From Panaeolus papilionaceus (taxonomy: Eukaryota > Basidiomycota > Agaricomycetes > Agaricales): a stretch of 64,000 bases of DNA. The notes below the pieces were generated by a model that was not told the origin of the DNA, ran no database searches, and saw only the letters and a list, made by a program, of their open reading frames with translations. The position numbers and the translations under genes are program-made. This document shows, piece by piece, positions 45,839 to 58,058 of this stretch. The stretch covers positions 1,240,001-1,304,000 of the forward strand of contig JADNRZ010000010.1 in NCBI GenBank assembly GCA_015501605.1, in the 5' to 3' direction. The first letter of the stretch is position 1; each line of letters starts with the position of its first letter.

Positions 45839-48055
45839 GTTTAGCCTCGACCTTCTGTCCATATGAATTGTACATCTATTTCTATGACTATGCGCAATTA
45901 TTAGTTCACTATTGATGCGTGTTCACTGTTTGAGCGAGTTCGATATTCTATATTTGGCCGTGAGTTCATATCGATTGGTTAATAAGTCAGTTGCAGAGCA
46001 ACGGTTTTGACCGTTACCTACTGTCGAATGACAGTTGCAGGGCCGCCGACGGTAGCGTTTTACCGCAACTTCCATCTGATTTAGGACGCAGTCACCAAGA
46101 TATAACCGGGTTTTTCGGTAGATCGAGTTGTGAGTATTAGGTCTAAGCATATTTAGAATTGAGAATGTGGTTAGCTTGATTTTTGCACTTCGAATGGTAC
46201 ATTGACACTCCTCATGTGCGGCTCAACAATGAAATAGGAGAGGGTGTGGCACTCTGAAGTATCGAAACCTATCGAAACGTGTTTATTAGTCCGACAGGTG
46301 TAATGAGTGAGCGACCCTGGATGCCCACATTAGTCATTAACATCCTCGGACATTTCAGTACATATTTGTTACTTAGTAAATTATTACACCATAATATATT
46401 TAGTTGCAAATCAAGCAGAAAGGGACGACCAAGGGCCACATATTTCGAAATTCAGGATCCAGCAATAGATTTTTAGACTATGTCTGCTCTGATGTGTAGA
46501 CATGATCCACATTGATTTGTTCATTGAGAGATTTATGTAAGACCAGCGACGACATTGACCTCATTTCTGCTGGGACGCCGTGGCCACAAGCCGAAAACAA
46601 TCTGTTATAACTTCATCTCCGACATCCTGTTAAGGCCAGAATATTCATCTCAGCTCAGGAGTTGTGATCACTACATAGACCTGCGTGTATGAATTACTAT
46701 GCACCCCTGGTGTTGCAGATCTCGGCATCACAGCGTGGGCCAGTGTTGCTTTGTTGTATTAATACGTTGTACAGAATCAGTCAACGATCAACTTATGGGC
46801 GTTGAAGACAGTTTACTGGGCCCCAGAGTGTTTTTACGAGTGGGGTATTTTGAATCATTTTAAGAAGTGCATGCACTTCACATGTGCAGGACCATGTGTC
46901 CCTAGCGATGCAGCTGCGGGTCAGATTCCCGGATCTCCGGAATCCTAAGAAAATTCAGGGTAGCTTGGATTTCAAAAATCCCGAATGTTGTTTGCGCGAT
47001 TCCCACGTGCGAGAATCCAAGGGCTCGACACTTCGACGCTTGTGTTCTTGCAAGACACTGTGAACTGATAATTAGGGAATAAAAGAAATACTGGGAACTG
47101 CACAGGTTTGCGTGCAGGGAATCTGGACTTGAAATACTTTTTTTCATTGTTCTTGAAGCTCCGACTGGTAGGCCGCCGAACAGGAAGGGTCTGGAAGGAC
47201 AATGGAGAGATAAGCCACCCACAACTTCCTATAATACTCTTTGAACAAAATGGGGTATGCGGGGACCTGAAGTATCACACCTATCACATTTTTACCGACG
47301 CATCACAATTTACATTCTGAATGTACGAGCGGTGCGCGCAATGAGGGGATATCAATGATACCTCGGGATAAAGCTTGATGCGCAGGCAGCATGTCTTAAA
47401 ATAGGTGAGTTATTCTGAAGAAACGTCTTCTATTGGTGATGTTTGACGCATGTAAATGCTGTTCTAGACGACTACTTTTTTTATATATCCGTTTAAGCTG
47501 AGTAATTGTGATGTCGCCTATGAGATGATTCGAGGATATGCCAACAGATCTGACTGCAAAGCGCGAGTCAAGTTGAATCATGTATCATAAATCTCACTTG
47601 TTAATCAGGTTGCGGGCCCAGATTCAGATTTTTTTTCGAAACATTTCGCATTATCACTTCGAGTTGCTTTGATGCACTTTACAGCTTCACTTATATCACG
47701 ATTTCTCACATTACATAGTTGAAGTAATGTGGCGCAACAGACAGAAACATTGTACCTCGGTTCGCTGATGTGCGCCACCTTCGTGACCGGCATCGGGCTC
47801 CTTATGCCATCAGCACATGGCTGGGTGAAAGGAATATGGAAATTGCATTAGAAATCCCTAGATAATAAGGCAAGTAAAATCTTAAAGACCATGTGTTCTT
47901 GAGTAGTGAAAAGTAAAATCCAAGCACTTGCGGACATAGCACTGCCAAGCTCTACGATGCCAAAAGAGGCAAGGTGGTCGGGCATCCATTTGTCCAAATA
48001 AACAAATTGTCGGGGAAAGCCGAATCCCAATCATCGCGACCTTGAGAAAACCTCC
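45839..48055. other. Intergenic, 2.2 kb, no gene seen
   Basis: Short frames only, with no domains or consistent splice structure. JIP5 promoter at the right end. Confidence 0.5.
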
Positions 48056-49822
48056 ATGCCTGAAATTCCTGTTGGCGCACAGATTTTTGATGTTGTTTTT
48101 CATCCAACATCCTCAACGGTGTATACAGGCCTTTTGACAGGACATGTTAAGGCTTTTGCATACGATGATCAAGGGGCTCATAAGCCAGTTTTCTCAATTC
48201 GACCGTCCAAGTCATCTTGTCGTGGTTTATCTCTGAATCAAGATGGATCTCAACTTTACGCGGTTGGGAAAGGGAAGTCTCTGAGGTACGTACTCTGTTT
48301 ATTTCTGGATGAATTGATGTGAACTTAGGGAACAGTACCATTGATACGCTTACCGAGAAGGTTGACATACGCCCTGGAGCCCATGAGTGAGTGACCAAAT
48401 TTTTATTCTGGCTCTTTGGAGGTACCACACCTGACACGAACTATAACACACAGTTCTACAATTAACCGCGTAAAGCATTTGATGCCGTGGCTCTTGAGTA
48501 CAGGTGATGACGATGGTGTTATTAAGGTGCGGGGAGTAGTGCTCCGAGCCCGTGAACCTTGTCGCCTAATTCCGCCTCAAGCTTTGGGACCCTCGGCAAC
48601 GAGACAGCGTAAAGGAATATACCCAGCACTTCGATTACATTACCGACTTTCTCTGGTTAGAGGACAAAAAGCACCTAGTTGCAACGAGGTAAGATTTCAT
48701 GCAACCTATGTTTGTCTGTATTACGCCTTTTCTTACCCGGTTTTTTGTAGTGGCGATGGAACTTTGTCCGTCATGGATATAAGATCTAAGAAACCTGAAC
48801 CTGTAGCACAATCCGAGGATCAGGAAGATGAGTTGCTCTCAATCGCAGCCATTAAAGGGTATGTAGATCGTCTTCCATTTCTTAGACGTCGTTTAGTCGC
48901 CCGAAACCTGAGAAAGCGGCGTAGCTTTCGCTGTACCAGAGCCTCGGCATGTCGCGTGGACTTGACTTGTCTTCTTCCGTCTTTCTTTGACATACTAACG
49001 GAGAACTTCAGCGGTTCAAAAATAGTTGTGGGAACACAACTTGGAATTCTTTCCATTTTCAATCGAAGCAGCGGTTGGGGCGACTGCGTTGATCGAATAC
49101 CTGGGTAAGGATACTCTATTTTCTTACATTTTTTCTGACCTGAAGATCCAAATGTATATAGTCATCCTTTGTCTGTCGACGCGTTGTGCAATGTTCCGAA
49201 CGATATTCCGGGTGTTGATTGCACAAGCACCGTCCTCACGGGATCTTCGGATGGCCTTCTCCGTGCTGTCCAGATTTTACCCACCAAGCTTTTGGGTGTA
49301 GTGGCAGATCATGGTGAATGGCCAATAGAGCGCATATCGGTTGGTGGTGGCACTGGTCAACTGTCATTTGAGACAGATGAATCAAATGCCTCCTCATCCA
49401 ATATTTCCAAGAAAAGGTCGAATGACGAAGAGCCGCCGTCACCCTCAAGGAAGTGGTGGGTCGGCAGCGTTGGACACGATGAAACCCTCCGATTAACAGA
49501 TCTGGAGGGATTCTTCCGGGACAACGAACACTCTGAAGGCGGCCAATCTGGCGCCATCGGTTTGGATAACCATGTCGAAGATAGTGACCAGGACGGCGAT
49601 GAAGAGGATGACAACGAGAAAGCTCATGATAAGGAGGCCATTCACGTGGACGAGGGTGATGATGGAAGCGAAGATGAAGACGAAGACGAAGCGGAGGAAA
49701 GGTCACCCTCGCCTCTACCATCAAAGAAACGGAGGGCTGAGCCTCAACCCATATTGCCAAAGAAGAAGAAAAAGGGCGGTAATGCTCCTGAAATCGACAA
49801 GGCCTTTTTCGATGATTTGTAG
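48056..49822 (+). CDS. JIP5: WD40 ribosome-biogenesis protein JIP5/WDR55
   Basis: WD40 beta-propeller nucleolar protein needed for 60S/rRNA maturation in yeast. The start MPEIPVGAQIFDVVFHPTSS is at 48056. Repeats in order: VYTGLLTGHVKAFAYDD, SCRGLSLNQDGSQLYAVGKG, STINRVKHLMPWLLSTGDDD then GVIKLWDPRQRDSVKEYTQH, FDYITDFLWLEDKKHLVATS then GDGTLSVMDIRSK, SKIVVGTQLGILSIFNRSSG, TSTVLTGSSDGLLRAVQIL, and a last WWVGSVGHDETLRLTDL. Seven or so exons are needed. One intron follows GVIK at about 48529 and is readable through in another frame, which hides the repeat unless spliced. The C-terminus is acidic (DQDGDEEDDNEK, EDEDEDEAEE), then KKRRAEP and KKKKKGG, ending APEIDKAFFDDL. The tail matches the family well. 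Confidence 0.88.
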
Positions 49823-50630
49823 ATATGTCCCGTTTATGTTACTCATGCGCGCTATCTAGGAGAGGGACAAGTATTCTATCAACTGTTGCGATTTCAGGAT
49901 ATCAAGTTTCGGTTGTGAGGCAATGTGAGCACCTAGGCACCATCTATTGGAAAGACCCGTCTTACATATGCATTCCTCCGTTTTTGTGTTCGTTTTTGCG
50001 TTTTGGTTTTTTTGGTGCCCTTACAGTCAATTCGTCCGTTTAATTGGTAATTTCGGACAGCGCTTAACCATGAACTCTAGCGCCGCTGCTTGGCATGTCC
50101 ACATCCAGTACCGGAACAACCGTTTTAGTCGTTTGGTATCTCGAGTTATGATCATTGGACCCATCCGGCTTCCCAGACGCGTTCTATTGCCATGTCAACA
50201 TCTCAGCAAATTCAGAGTATGGACGGGTTATTGAGGGCATGGTACGTTGTAACCCGCAGCATGGAAGTCCCTGTGTCGTCATTCACCATTCCTGGTTGAG
50301 GATATGAAATGCTTTATTATCCAGGGACCATGATTAGCTTTGCGTACTACTTATCGCATGATGCCTTCTGGTGTCCATGTGCCCATACGAGCTGTTGGCA
50401 AATATTGGAGCAAACTCTGAACGAGGGTGATATTCTTATCAGACTTGAAATTATGAGCAAGAACTTGGCAACGGTATTGACACTTGGGGATCACGTGGAG
50501 CTGCAGTTCATGGGCGGATCATAGCTCCCCCTTAAGCTCATTCATTAACGTACAATCATGTCCACCTGTCTTTCTATTCAACCTCCACAACACACATCCT
50601 TACTGAAAATTAGCAAGTTGCACATTAGTC
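49823..50630. other. Intergenic with unresolved coding-like segment
   Basis: Between 50072 and 50524 there are coding-like pieces on +: MNSSAAAWHVHIQYRNNRF (50072 on) and ILEQTLNEGDILIRLEIMSK followed by HVELQFMGGS-stop (to 50524), with GT/AG sites between them. I could not join them in one frame. A small multi-exon gene is possible but not established. Confidence 0.25.
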
Positions 50631-52912
50631 ATGATTATTGCCCGCAGGATTGTAGTTGGAAGACAGCTGTCGCGAACTCTGTCGACTCGTGCATCTGGCA
50701 TTTTGACATCGTTGGGTATCCCAACGTCTGGTGAAATTTCTGGGGTTTATGACGGCCAATGGAAAGGCTCTGGAGATCTTATGAACTCTGTTTGCCCTAG
50801 TACCGGAGAGGTCCTAGCAAGAGTCAAGACGGCAAGCCCCATAGAGCTCCATGAAGCACTACAACGTTCTCGTGAAGCGTATGTTCACTTCCGAGGTGAA
50901 TGCAACATCATAAGCTTTTGAATTGAAGTGTCTTACGCGTCTCTTTGTTTAGATATTCCTGCTCCTCGCCGCGGAGAACTTGTTCGAGAAATACGTGAAG
51001 CTCTGGCGAAAAAGGTAGTTCGGGTTTAACGCCCACATGTACATTCCGTATGTTGACGCAACTTCCCATTCTCGTAGCGCGATGATCTGGGTGCTCTCAT
51101 TTCTCTTGAAATGGGGAAGATTCGTACGGAAGGAGTAGGCGAAGTGCAAGAGTTTGTAGACATCGTGAGTTGTTCTGGAATCTGCCGGGATGTGCTTTTA
51201 ATGTGGACCTGCTCGATTGCAGTGCGATTATGCCGTTGGCTTGTCGAGAATGATGAATGGTCGTGTGGTGGCTTCAGAACGCCCAGGACATACCATTCTT
51301 GAAGGTCAGGCACTACAACAACACATTATTACTCGGACTCACACGTCATTCGATAGTGCCTAACCCTTTGGGTGTCGTAGGAGTTCTGTCTGCATTCAAC
51401 TTTCCCGTGGCTGTCTATGGATGGTATATTCATTCCACTCAATTTTTGAATGTCAAGCTAAGTTGGGAAATTCAGGAATTTGGCACTTTCTATGGCAGCG
51501 GGTAATGCCACAATTTGGAAGCCTTCACCAACAACTCCGTTGTGTGCCATCGCCGTAACAAAAATAGTTGCGGGTGTTTTGGAAAAGAATGGAATTCCAG
51601 GTGCAGTTGCAAGTCTTGTGACAGGTGGTAAGGATACAGGTGTGGGCCTTGTCGAGAGTCAAGATGTGGAATTGGGTATGTTGTCGTCATTACTTTGACT
51701 TTCCTGTTCTAATAAGTCTCTTAGTATCCTTTACTGGCAGTGAAGCCGTAGGTCGTAGTGTCGGAAAGGTAGTTGCTTCGAGATTCGGCAAAACCATTCT
51801 CGAGCTGGGTGGAAATAACGGTGTGTCATCGTTTGAATACAGGAAAATGTGTTCCGATAACTAATAAGTCGAGATAGCCTCTATCATTATGCCAGACGCT
51901 GACTTATCGCTTGCCGTTCCTGCCGTTTTCTTTGGTGCCGTGGGTACAGCGGGGCAGCGCTGCACGTCAACGCGACGTCTTTATCTCCACAAAGACGTTG
52001 CTCCTGAATTTCTGGAACGTATTCAGAGGCTGTACAAATCTATCCAACCAGGCGACCCTCTCGTAGAGGGAACTCTGCTCGGTCCCTTGCACTCACGAAC
52101 GGCGTGCGATACCTACGATAAAGCTATTCAATACCTTCGCAAATCTGGGGCTGAGATTCTGACAGGTGGAAGTCAATACTCAGAAGCACCTCTCCACCTC
52201 GGCAACTTCGTTCAACCAACCATTTCAATCCCAAAGACGTCAGATCCTGAGGATTACATCTGGAAGACAGAAACTTTCGCCCCTGTACTGAATGTAGCAG
52301 TATTTGACCGATTGGAAGAGGCAATCGACTGGAACAACCGAGTGCCTCAGGTAATGTCAATGGATCCCTTAGGCCTTGCTTTTTCCCCTGACATAAATTC
52401 TTAAAAGGGCTTATCTAGCAGTTTATGGACCCGAGATGTTCGAAATATAGGTAAATGGGTTGGTCCCAGCGGCTCAGACACCGGCATTGTCAATGTAATT
52501 TCCCTAATCTATCGTTGTTTGCCTCGTTGGCTAACCCTCTATTTTTATGTAAAAGGTCAATGTGGGTACCAGTGGTGCTGAAATCGGCGCTGCTTTCGGT
52601 GGAAATAAGGTACGTGGCTGTCTTCTCACTGTTGATCCTCGACATTGTCTCAACGCGAATGAATATGCTTTCAGAGCACCGGATGGTATGATTAACTATG
52701 GCTTCCGATGCTTTCTTAAACTGATCACTTTCATTTATTTAGGGGGCGCGAATCTGGAGGAGATTCCTGGAAGCAATACGTCCGATGGAGCGCTTGCACT
52801 AGTAAGTCAAAGTTAAAGTCGTGTCTGCCGCGATGCAATAACTAAGCGGTGTCATTTAGTCAACTTCTCTGATAAAGCACCGTTGGCTCAAGGCGTCAAT
52901 TTCCAAGCCTGA
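50631..52912 (+). CDS. ALDH7A1: ALDH7-type aldehyde dehydrogenase (alpha-aminoadipic semialdehyde dehydrogenase, antiquitin)
   Basis: NAD-dependent dehydrogenase that oxidises alpha-aminoadipic semialdehyde in lysine/pipecolate breakdown. The N-terminus [22 protein letters not shown] is Arg/Ser-rich with no acids and resembles a mitochondrial presequence. Family segments: [96 protein letters not shown], catalytic Glu in ILELGGNN and catalytic Cys in [12 protein letters not shown]. Next come [53 protein letters not shown] and the end [19 protein letters not shown]. At least a dozen exons are required, including an 11-nt exon at 52675-52685 that supplies STGW. All catalytic residues are intact. 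Alternative substrates (betaine aldehyde, lipid aldehydes) are possible. Confidence 0.9.
52675..52685 (+). other. 11-nt microexon of the ALDH7 gene
   Basis: The exon AGCACCGGATG lies between introns 52610-52674 and 52686-52742. It is required to write S-T-G-W before [12 protein letters not shown], the conserved ALDH7 C-terminal active-site segment. GT and AG dinucleotides border it correctly. Confidence 0.75.
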
Positions 52913-53455
52913 GCACGAAGGGATTATTTCTCCGGGTGCATGTTGTAGTCTGTATGTGCATGATGCTATTTCAGATTCAAACGAAGAGAGGAGTGGTTTA
53001 GAGTGACATTAAAGCCACCTTCGCCTAACTGGTCAAGCGGAATCGGAAGGCCTCTTGAGATTCTTTTGTAGGATCTGAAGCTTTAAACCTGAGATTCAAA
53101 AAACGCAAGAGATTTGAATCTTAACAGTCGGGATTCGGTGTTTAGATCTAACTCCCCCACCACGTGTGACCAAAGGCTTTGATCTGAGAAAGGTTGACTT
53201 TTGGGGGTGTTGTTACCATGTTTCAAATTCAAAAGTGTCTATGTCGGGAAATGGATCTGATCAGAGTTGGCACATCAGCTAGCGACCAACATTTTCCAAT
53301 CTTTTCAAATGCTTCCGAATCTCTCTAGTAAGTAAGGGTCATCCACAGTTAAATGCCGATGGAGAAAATGGTGGGTCAATTTAATGACCGTGCTCTTTCT
53401 TCTAACCACCAATTACCATTTCTCCACACTTTAAACTTTCTCTCCATTTGCAACA
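52913..53455. other. Intergenic ALDH7 to 53.5-kb gene
   Basis: Contains two hairpin-forming stretches: AGATTC/GGATCT with a 7-nt loop (53058-53076) and AGATTCAAA/TTTGAATCT (about 53092-53120). Neither makes a convincing tRNA. Promoter of the next gene at the right. Confidence 0.5.
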
Positions 53456-55128
53456 ATGTCAACCCCGGACGACCTGCCATGGCCAGAGCTAGGCAATGTT
53501 TCTCGTGGTGCTACTAGAGGAAATCAAGGTCAAAAAGGCGTGCTTGGGCCTCCCGATCGTGAAGGCAGATGTGTGTTACAGCTGAGAGTACAGCCAGGTG
53601 TTCTCGCTGTTCGTCTTAACCGACAAGCCAGCGACTGGTATCGAACTCTCGACAACGAAGTCAACCGTGCCCTCAAAATGACCAAGACTTATTGGAGGAA
53701 GGCACGAAGGCGCCAGGACTACGACGCGCGTGCAGATCAGGATCACATGGAGCTGCACGAATGGCTTCAACAGTTGAAAGACAAGACAATGTCCCACCTC
53801 GAGCTACTTATGCAAAAGGGTGACATCCAAGGACCTCCCTACACAATGCCCGACGATATCGAACTAACGTTCCTTCGCAAATTTATCGAGCGACAAGCGG
53901 CGGGCATACCTCATAATCCCCGCCTGCGGAATGGCGTTGTCGACGGCTCTTATGCTCCCCGAGATCACTCTGTTGACTCATTTACACCTGAACCATCTGA
54001 ACAAAGCTTCTTGGACCATCGACTGGGGAATGGTGAGGACAGTTGCATTGCACTAAATACATAAAGACTAATGGTAATATCACCTCAGAACGAATTTCTG
54101 ATGACTCCAACGGCCTGAACTCCCGGACATCAGGGTCCCCATCCTTCCGCACTCCAGAGGGCCTGGCCAACGAGGCTAGTTCATCCAGTGAGTACCATTG
54201 TCCCTGCTTCGGCTTATGGCTCATCTTATCTGACAGAACAAGCTTTACAAGCCGCTCGCGCGTCCCTACTACGTGCCCAGAAAGACACTCAAGACGCTTT
54301 CATGAGGTACACATCATGCCTGGATATCGAACGACAAGCCCGCCAGGCGGTCGCAGGGGCCGAAAAACGCCGTGATGATATCAGTGAGTTTCTCATCGCC
54401 AAAACGGGATTCGTGCCTAAACAAATTTCTCTTTGATTTCAGTGAGCCTGCTTCTTTCACAAAACCAGCTACCGTTAGGTGGGCGCTCTTGATGTAGAAT
54501 GCTTTCTTTTTGCTCAATTTATCATAGACACCAATGGACGATCAAGAAAGTCTTCATTATCAGGGGATGATCGGCGGAGCCCTCCAAGATATCCCATGGA
54601 GGCTAGTATTTTGTGAGATTATACGGCAACGTATTCTGATATGTTGCTTTTTTAGGATGTTAGGAATCCCGTAGACCCGTTCATGAATACGCGCGTTCCG
54701 CAAAAAGGCTTGGAGTGGCCAACCGATGGACAGAACCTGTACAGCAACGAGCCTGTCCAACATATTGATGTAAGGCTCTTTTGTCCGATAACACCGCATT
54801 CAGACTCTCATTCTCGTTTCGCTTTAGGATCAGTCTGCTAGACCGCGGAAACACTCGAGAACATGGGAGCACGGGGGTCAGCTTCACGGTAATTTTTGAG
54901 TAACCATGTTTACGGTCCATTAGCTCATGCATTGTAGACACCACCTACCCCTGCGAGGTACAAGTTGGCGGTCCGGATTACCTGGATTATCGTACTGAAC
55001 GGCCGTATGCATCGCAGGACATATCAGGTCTGCCTCCCAGGAAGAGAATGCATCATGCTATGATTCCTGGTTTTGACGTAATGAATGGTGCCCCTATGCA
55101 ACCGCAGAATATGTCTCTGCAGTCATGA
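53456..55128 (+). CDS. Unknown protein with coiled-coil segment, multi-exon
   Basis: Exon 1 starts MSTPDDLPWPELGNVSRG at 53456 and runs to 54032. Exon 2 (54089 on) gives ERISDDSNGLNSRTSG. Exon 3 from 54239 gives KQALQAARASLLRAQKDTQD, a probable coiled coil ending EKRRDDI. Further short exons (VRNPVDPFMNTRVPQKGLEW near 54661, then segments near 54950) lead to a stop at 55126-55128 after NMSLQS. Exon 1 has a charged helical region (YRTLDNEVNRALKMTKTYW, MELHEWLQQLKDKTMSHLEL) that could be a small helical domain. The second half is disordered with PPR/PQN-rich sequence. I do not recognise a family. The exon chain after 54395 is my reading and could differ in detail. Same strand as the ALDH7 gene, 540 bp apart. 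Confidence 0.55.
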
Positions 55129-58058
55129 CCTCATTATTCTACCCTTCCCGCGATATTGCTTTGCATATACCCTATGTTTGCCTTTCATTATATCCACGCC
55201 TACAGATTAAGATGAATGACATGCTCTATACAACGTGTACTTTACGCCTAGGAATATTTAATGTAAAGTATAATTTCGATTCCACGTCTTGTTTCACTCC
55301 ATTGTAGCTTCTATGTCTGTAAACGATCTTCATGACCATTCCCTGTGACGAATGTAATCCCTACGCGATCCTGTTCAGGAATCAGGATACACAAATGTAA
55401 CATTGTCGAGAAGTCAGCATTTCAAGTTATAATGCCCCGATGTTGCACTCATGACCAAGTGGAACGAAGCAAACCGCAGCAAAACGACCATTTGTCTTCA
55501 GCAAGAAGCACGAATATTTACCTAACGACTCCTTTTTACAATCCTTTGTAAATGCTCTGAATACTATGGTGATGAATAATGGTGGCAGATGGAGATCGAA
55601 CCTCACAATCAGGAAGTTACCTTCTCCACTCGGCATCAAAGTTAAACACCCCCCCTTCTTATAAAATTAGCGCTGATCAATGCATTGGTGTCAGCCTAAG
55701 TTCATGCACACTGTGACCGAACTTGGAAGTCTGTGAGGTTGCCGTGAGTAGTGATACCTATGTTCATCACCACCAATGAAATAAATTCAATAGACATACC
55801 GTACCGCAGTTTCCATGCAGCATTCATAACGGCCATTGATGGCCTGAAGAAGAACCTCCTATTTTAAGGACACTCCCAAACTACCAAAAGAAGAAAAAAT
55901 GATACCATACACGTCCAAGTTGAATGACCTTACAACGGCCCTAAAGGGACAAACGTTCGGTACCAAAGCACTATGGTAGGACCATAATAATACGATAAAG
56001 CGCGCTGAACATCGTTAGATCCCCCTTCAATCGCCGCATGTTGATAGAGGAGCACCTTTTGGAGCGCCGAAAGCAACTACATCACTTGCTTCGTCTCGTC
56101 TGAGTGCTCTATAATTAGGACGGTTGTGATAGTGGCGAGTGTTACCCCTTTAACCTCCAGCTGTCATTGGTAATCAACGCAGCGTATACGAGGCTCCGTG
56201 GCGTGTATACTTTTCTCTGACCCGGGCAGCCTGGTCTTCACCGATACGCCCACGCACATAATATGCCCCTTTCGGTTTTTCAAGTGGATGGGCTGGGTCT
56301 GTCTAAACGTCATACCCAGCATGATGGGAGAATTGCGACATACTATAAGAATCGAACTTCGTTTGACAGTTCAAGTGGGCCAGACCGCACGCATTAAATG
56401 TAGGTCTTATTGGCTGACTCGGGGGACTTGCGCGAAGCGCTGGCTGTCATCTGAACCGTTGCGAAACGGTGTGGTCCAAACAATGCAAGGTAGTATGCCA
56501 CAGTTTCGCTTATCGTAGGCCAAATGCTCTTGGCACTGTGATACAGGTAGGTACAGTAACCCGTATCAGCGAATACGTGTTTTGTTCTAGGATCCGTGAC
56601 ACGTTCTGTATTCTACATGCTCCGCGGACAGTGACTGACAACTCGTCACCGGTTCTATTTAAATCGGAGTCCATTTTTGCGACTCATATCTCCCAGTACG
56701 TGGGAAGGCTCGAGCTACACAGGGATTCGATCCACCTGATACTCGGGGTTCATTTCATTTGGAGGACGGCGTCTGAATGTCATTTGGGATAATTCCAAGG
56801 ATTCAGTTCGAACCTCGAGAAAGAATCACCTTGGGGAGGTATAATCTGTTACGGTATAATTGAATAAACAGCTGTGTTGAGAACACACAGTAAGCAGTTG
56901 ACTTTACTTCGCCAAGTTAAAGAGCCACTCGAGTCCGACATAGCGAACAGCACCTGAGGTGTATTTAAGTAATTTCCACAACGCCCTTCGAAACATTGAA
57001 ATCTCGAAAACTTTGTTGACCAAAAACCCGCGTGCATTATGCCGGTATTCTCAGATCGGCCATGTCTTCGGGTGTACCCCGAAGAAAAGAAGACTGAGGA
57101 GTCGAACCGAATGTATGAGGAAGCATCTATGATCTGGTTGTTTTCCCAGACACACATGTCTGACGCCTGCTGCCCGAAGTTCCGAAGATTGAATTGCAGA
57201 ACGTCGTGTAGGCGCCTGCCTGCCTTTTTACGAGATGCTCCATGTTAGAAGGCTTTGATGGAAGCACCGATTAACACCGAATCTCCCGAACTATTGGGAC
57301 ACTCGAAATGCATGCAAAACAGAAGTTCTCTGCCTGCAGTTCTCTGTTTGTTGGCAGTCCTAAGACCCGTCCAACATTACGAGACAGTAAGTTGGTATAA
57401 ACTGCGTTTCAAATATTTTACGCACATCTCAGTGGGCGTGGTGTGGTTTTTCTTCTTGGTGGGAGGCCATATGCAGTTTCCCAAGGACCACGGGGGATGG
57501 TAGGCGGACGATACCAGTTGAGATGCTGCCAGACACCCTTACAACATTCCCCGCATCCTCCCCAGCAGGACCGTTGTCTAGGCACATCATCTGAGTTGAA
57601 TGTGTCCTCTGTGCGAATACTTTGTCGCCGTTTTCTCTGACTGTGAGTCGACATTGTCAAAGATCAAAATCAAAAGTGTACAGATTAGGTTTTACCCCTA
57701 AAAGGATTGAGACAGCCTTACATAAATTATGAGTTGTGATAAGATTAGATAAAAACGTCATTACTGACACGAACCTACCTGGCTTGGCTCGAACTTGATG
57801 TTTCACGTTTCGATTAGAAGGGGCGTCCAGGAGGAGCGTGGCACTGGACATAAAACTTTATAGGTGAAGCATTCGATAAGTAATGAAGTGGCCTAGTGTG
57901 CTACATGTTACATAGATCATGATGATAGATATACATGACCAAGTGAGTCACATGGGTAATATGCAAGACTCGAGGCTTCGCGGTATATAGAATGATATGG
58001 ATAATAAATGGAAGCATAATTGGAAGAATATATACTGTCCAGCAATATGTTGGCAGAG
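55129..58058. other. 2.9-kb gene-poor region
   Basis: No domain-bearing frame on either strand. A Cys-rich frame on - at 57418-57660 (SCWGGCGECCKGVW) lacks a signal peptide and any supporting structure and is not called. A tRNA-like stretch near 55590-55635 on - is discussed among the rejected items. Confidence 0.45.

Noticed and set aside
48520..48700. Apparent loss of WD motif in JIP5 (GVIKVRGVVLRAREP)
   Set aside because: This is an unspliced intron; splicing gives GVIKLWDPRQRDSVKEY.
53020..53100. Possible tRNA with TTG anticodon loop and 6-bp stem
   Set aside because: The anticodon-like hairpin at 53058-53076 is good, but the D loop would be too long and there is no proper T arm or B box.
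55585..55645. tRNA-like stretch on - (GCCGAGTGGAGAAGG ... GAGGTTCGATCTCC)
   Set aside because: A-box-like and B-box-like sequences are about 8 nt too close, and the T stem and acceptor stem do not pair. At best a tRNA-derived relic.
57418..57660. Cys-rich 80-aa frame on -
   Set aside because: No signal peptide, no introns, no family pattern; an equally long frame overlaps on the opposite strand.
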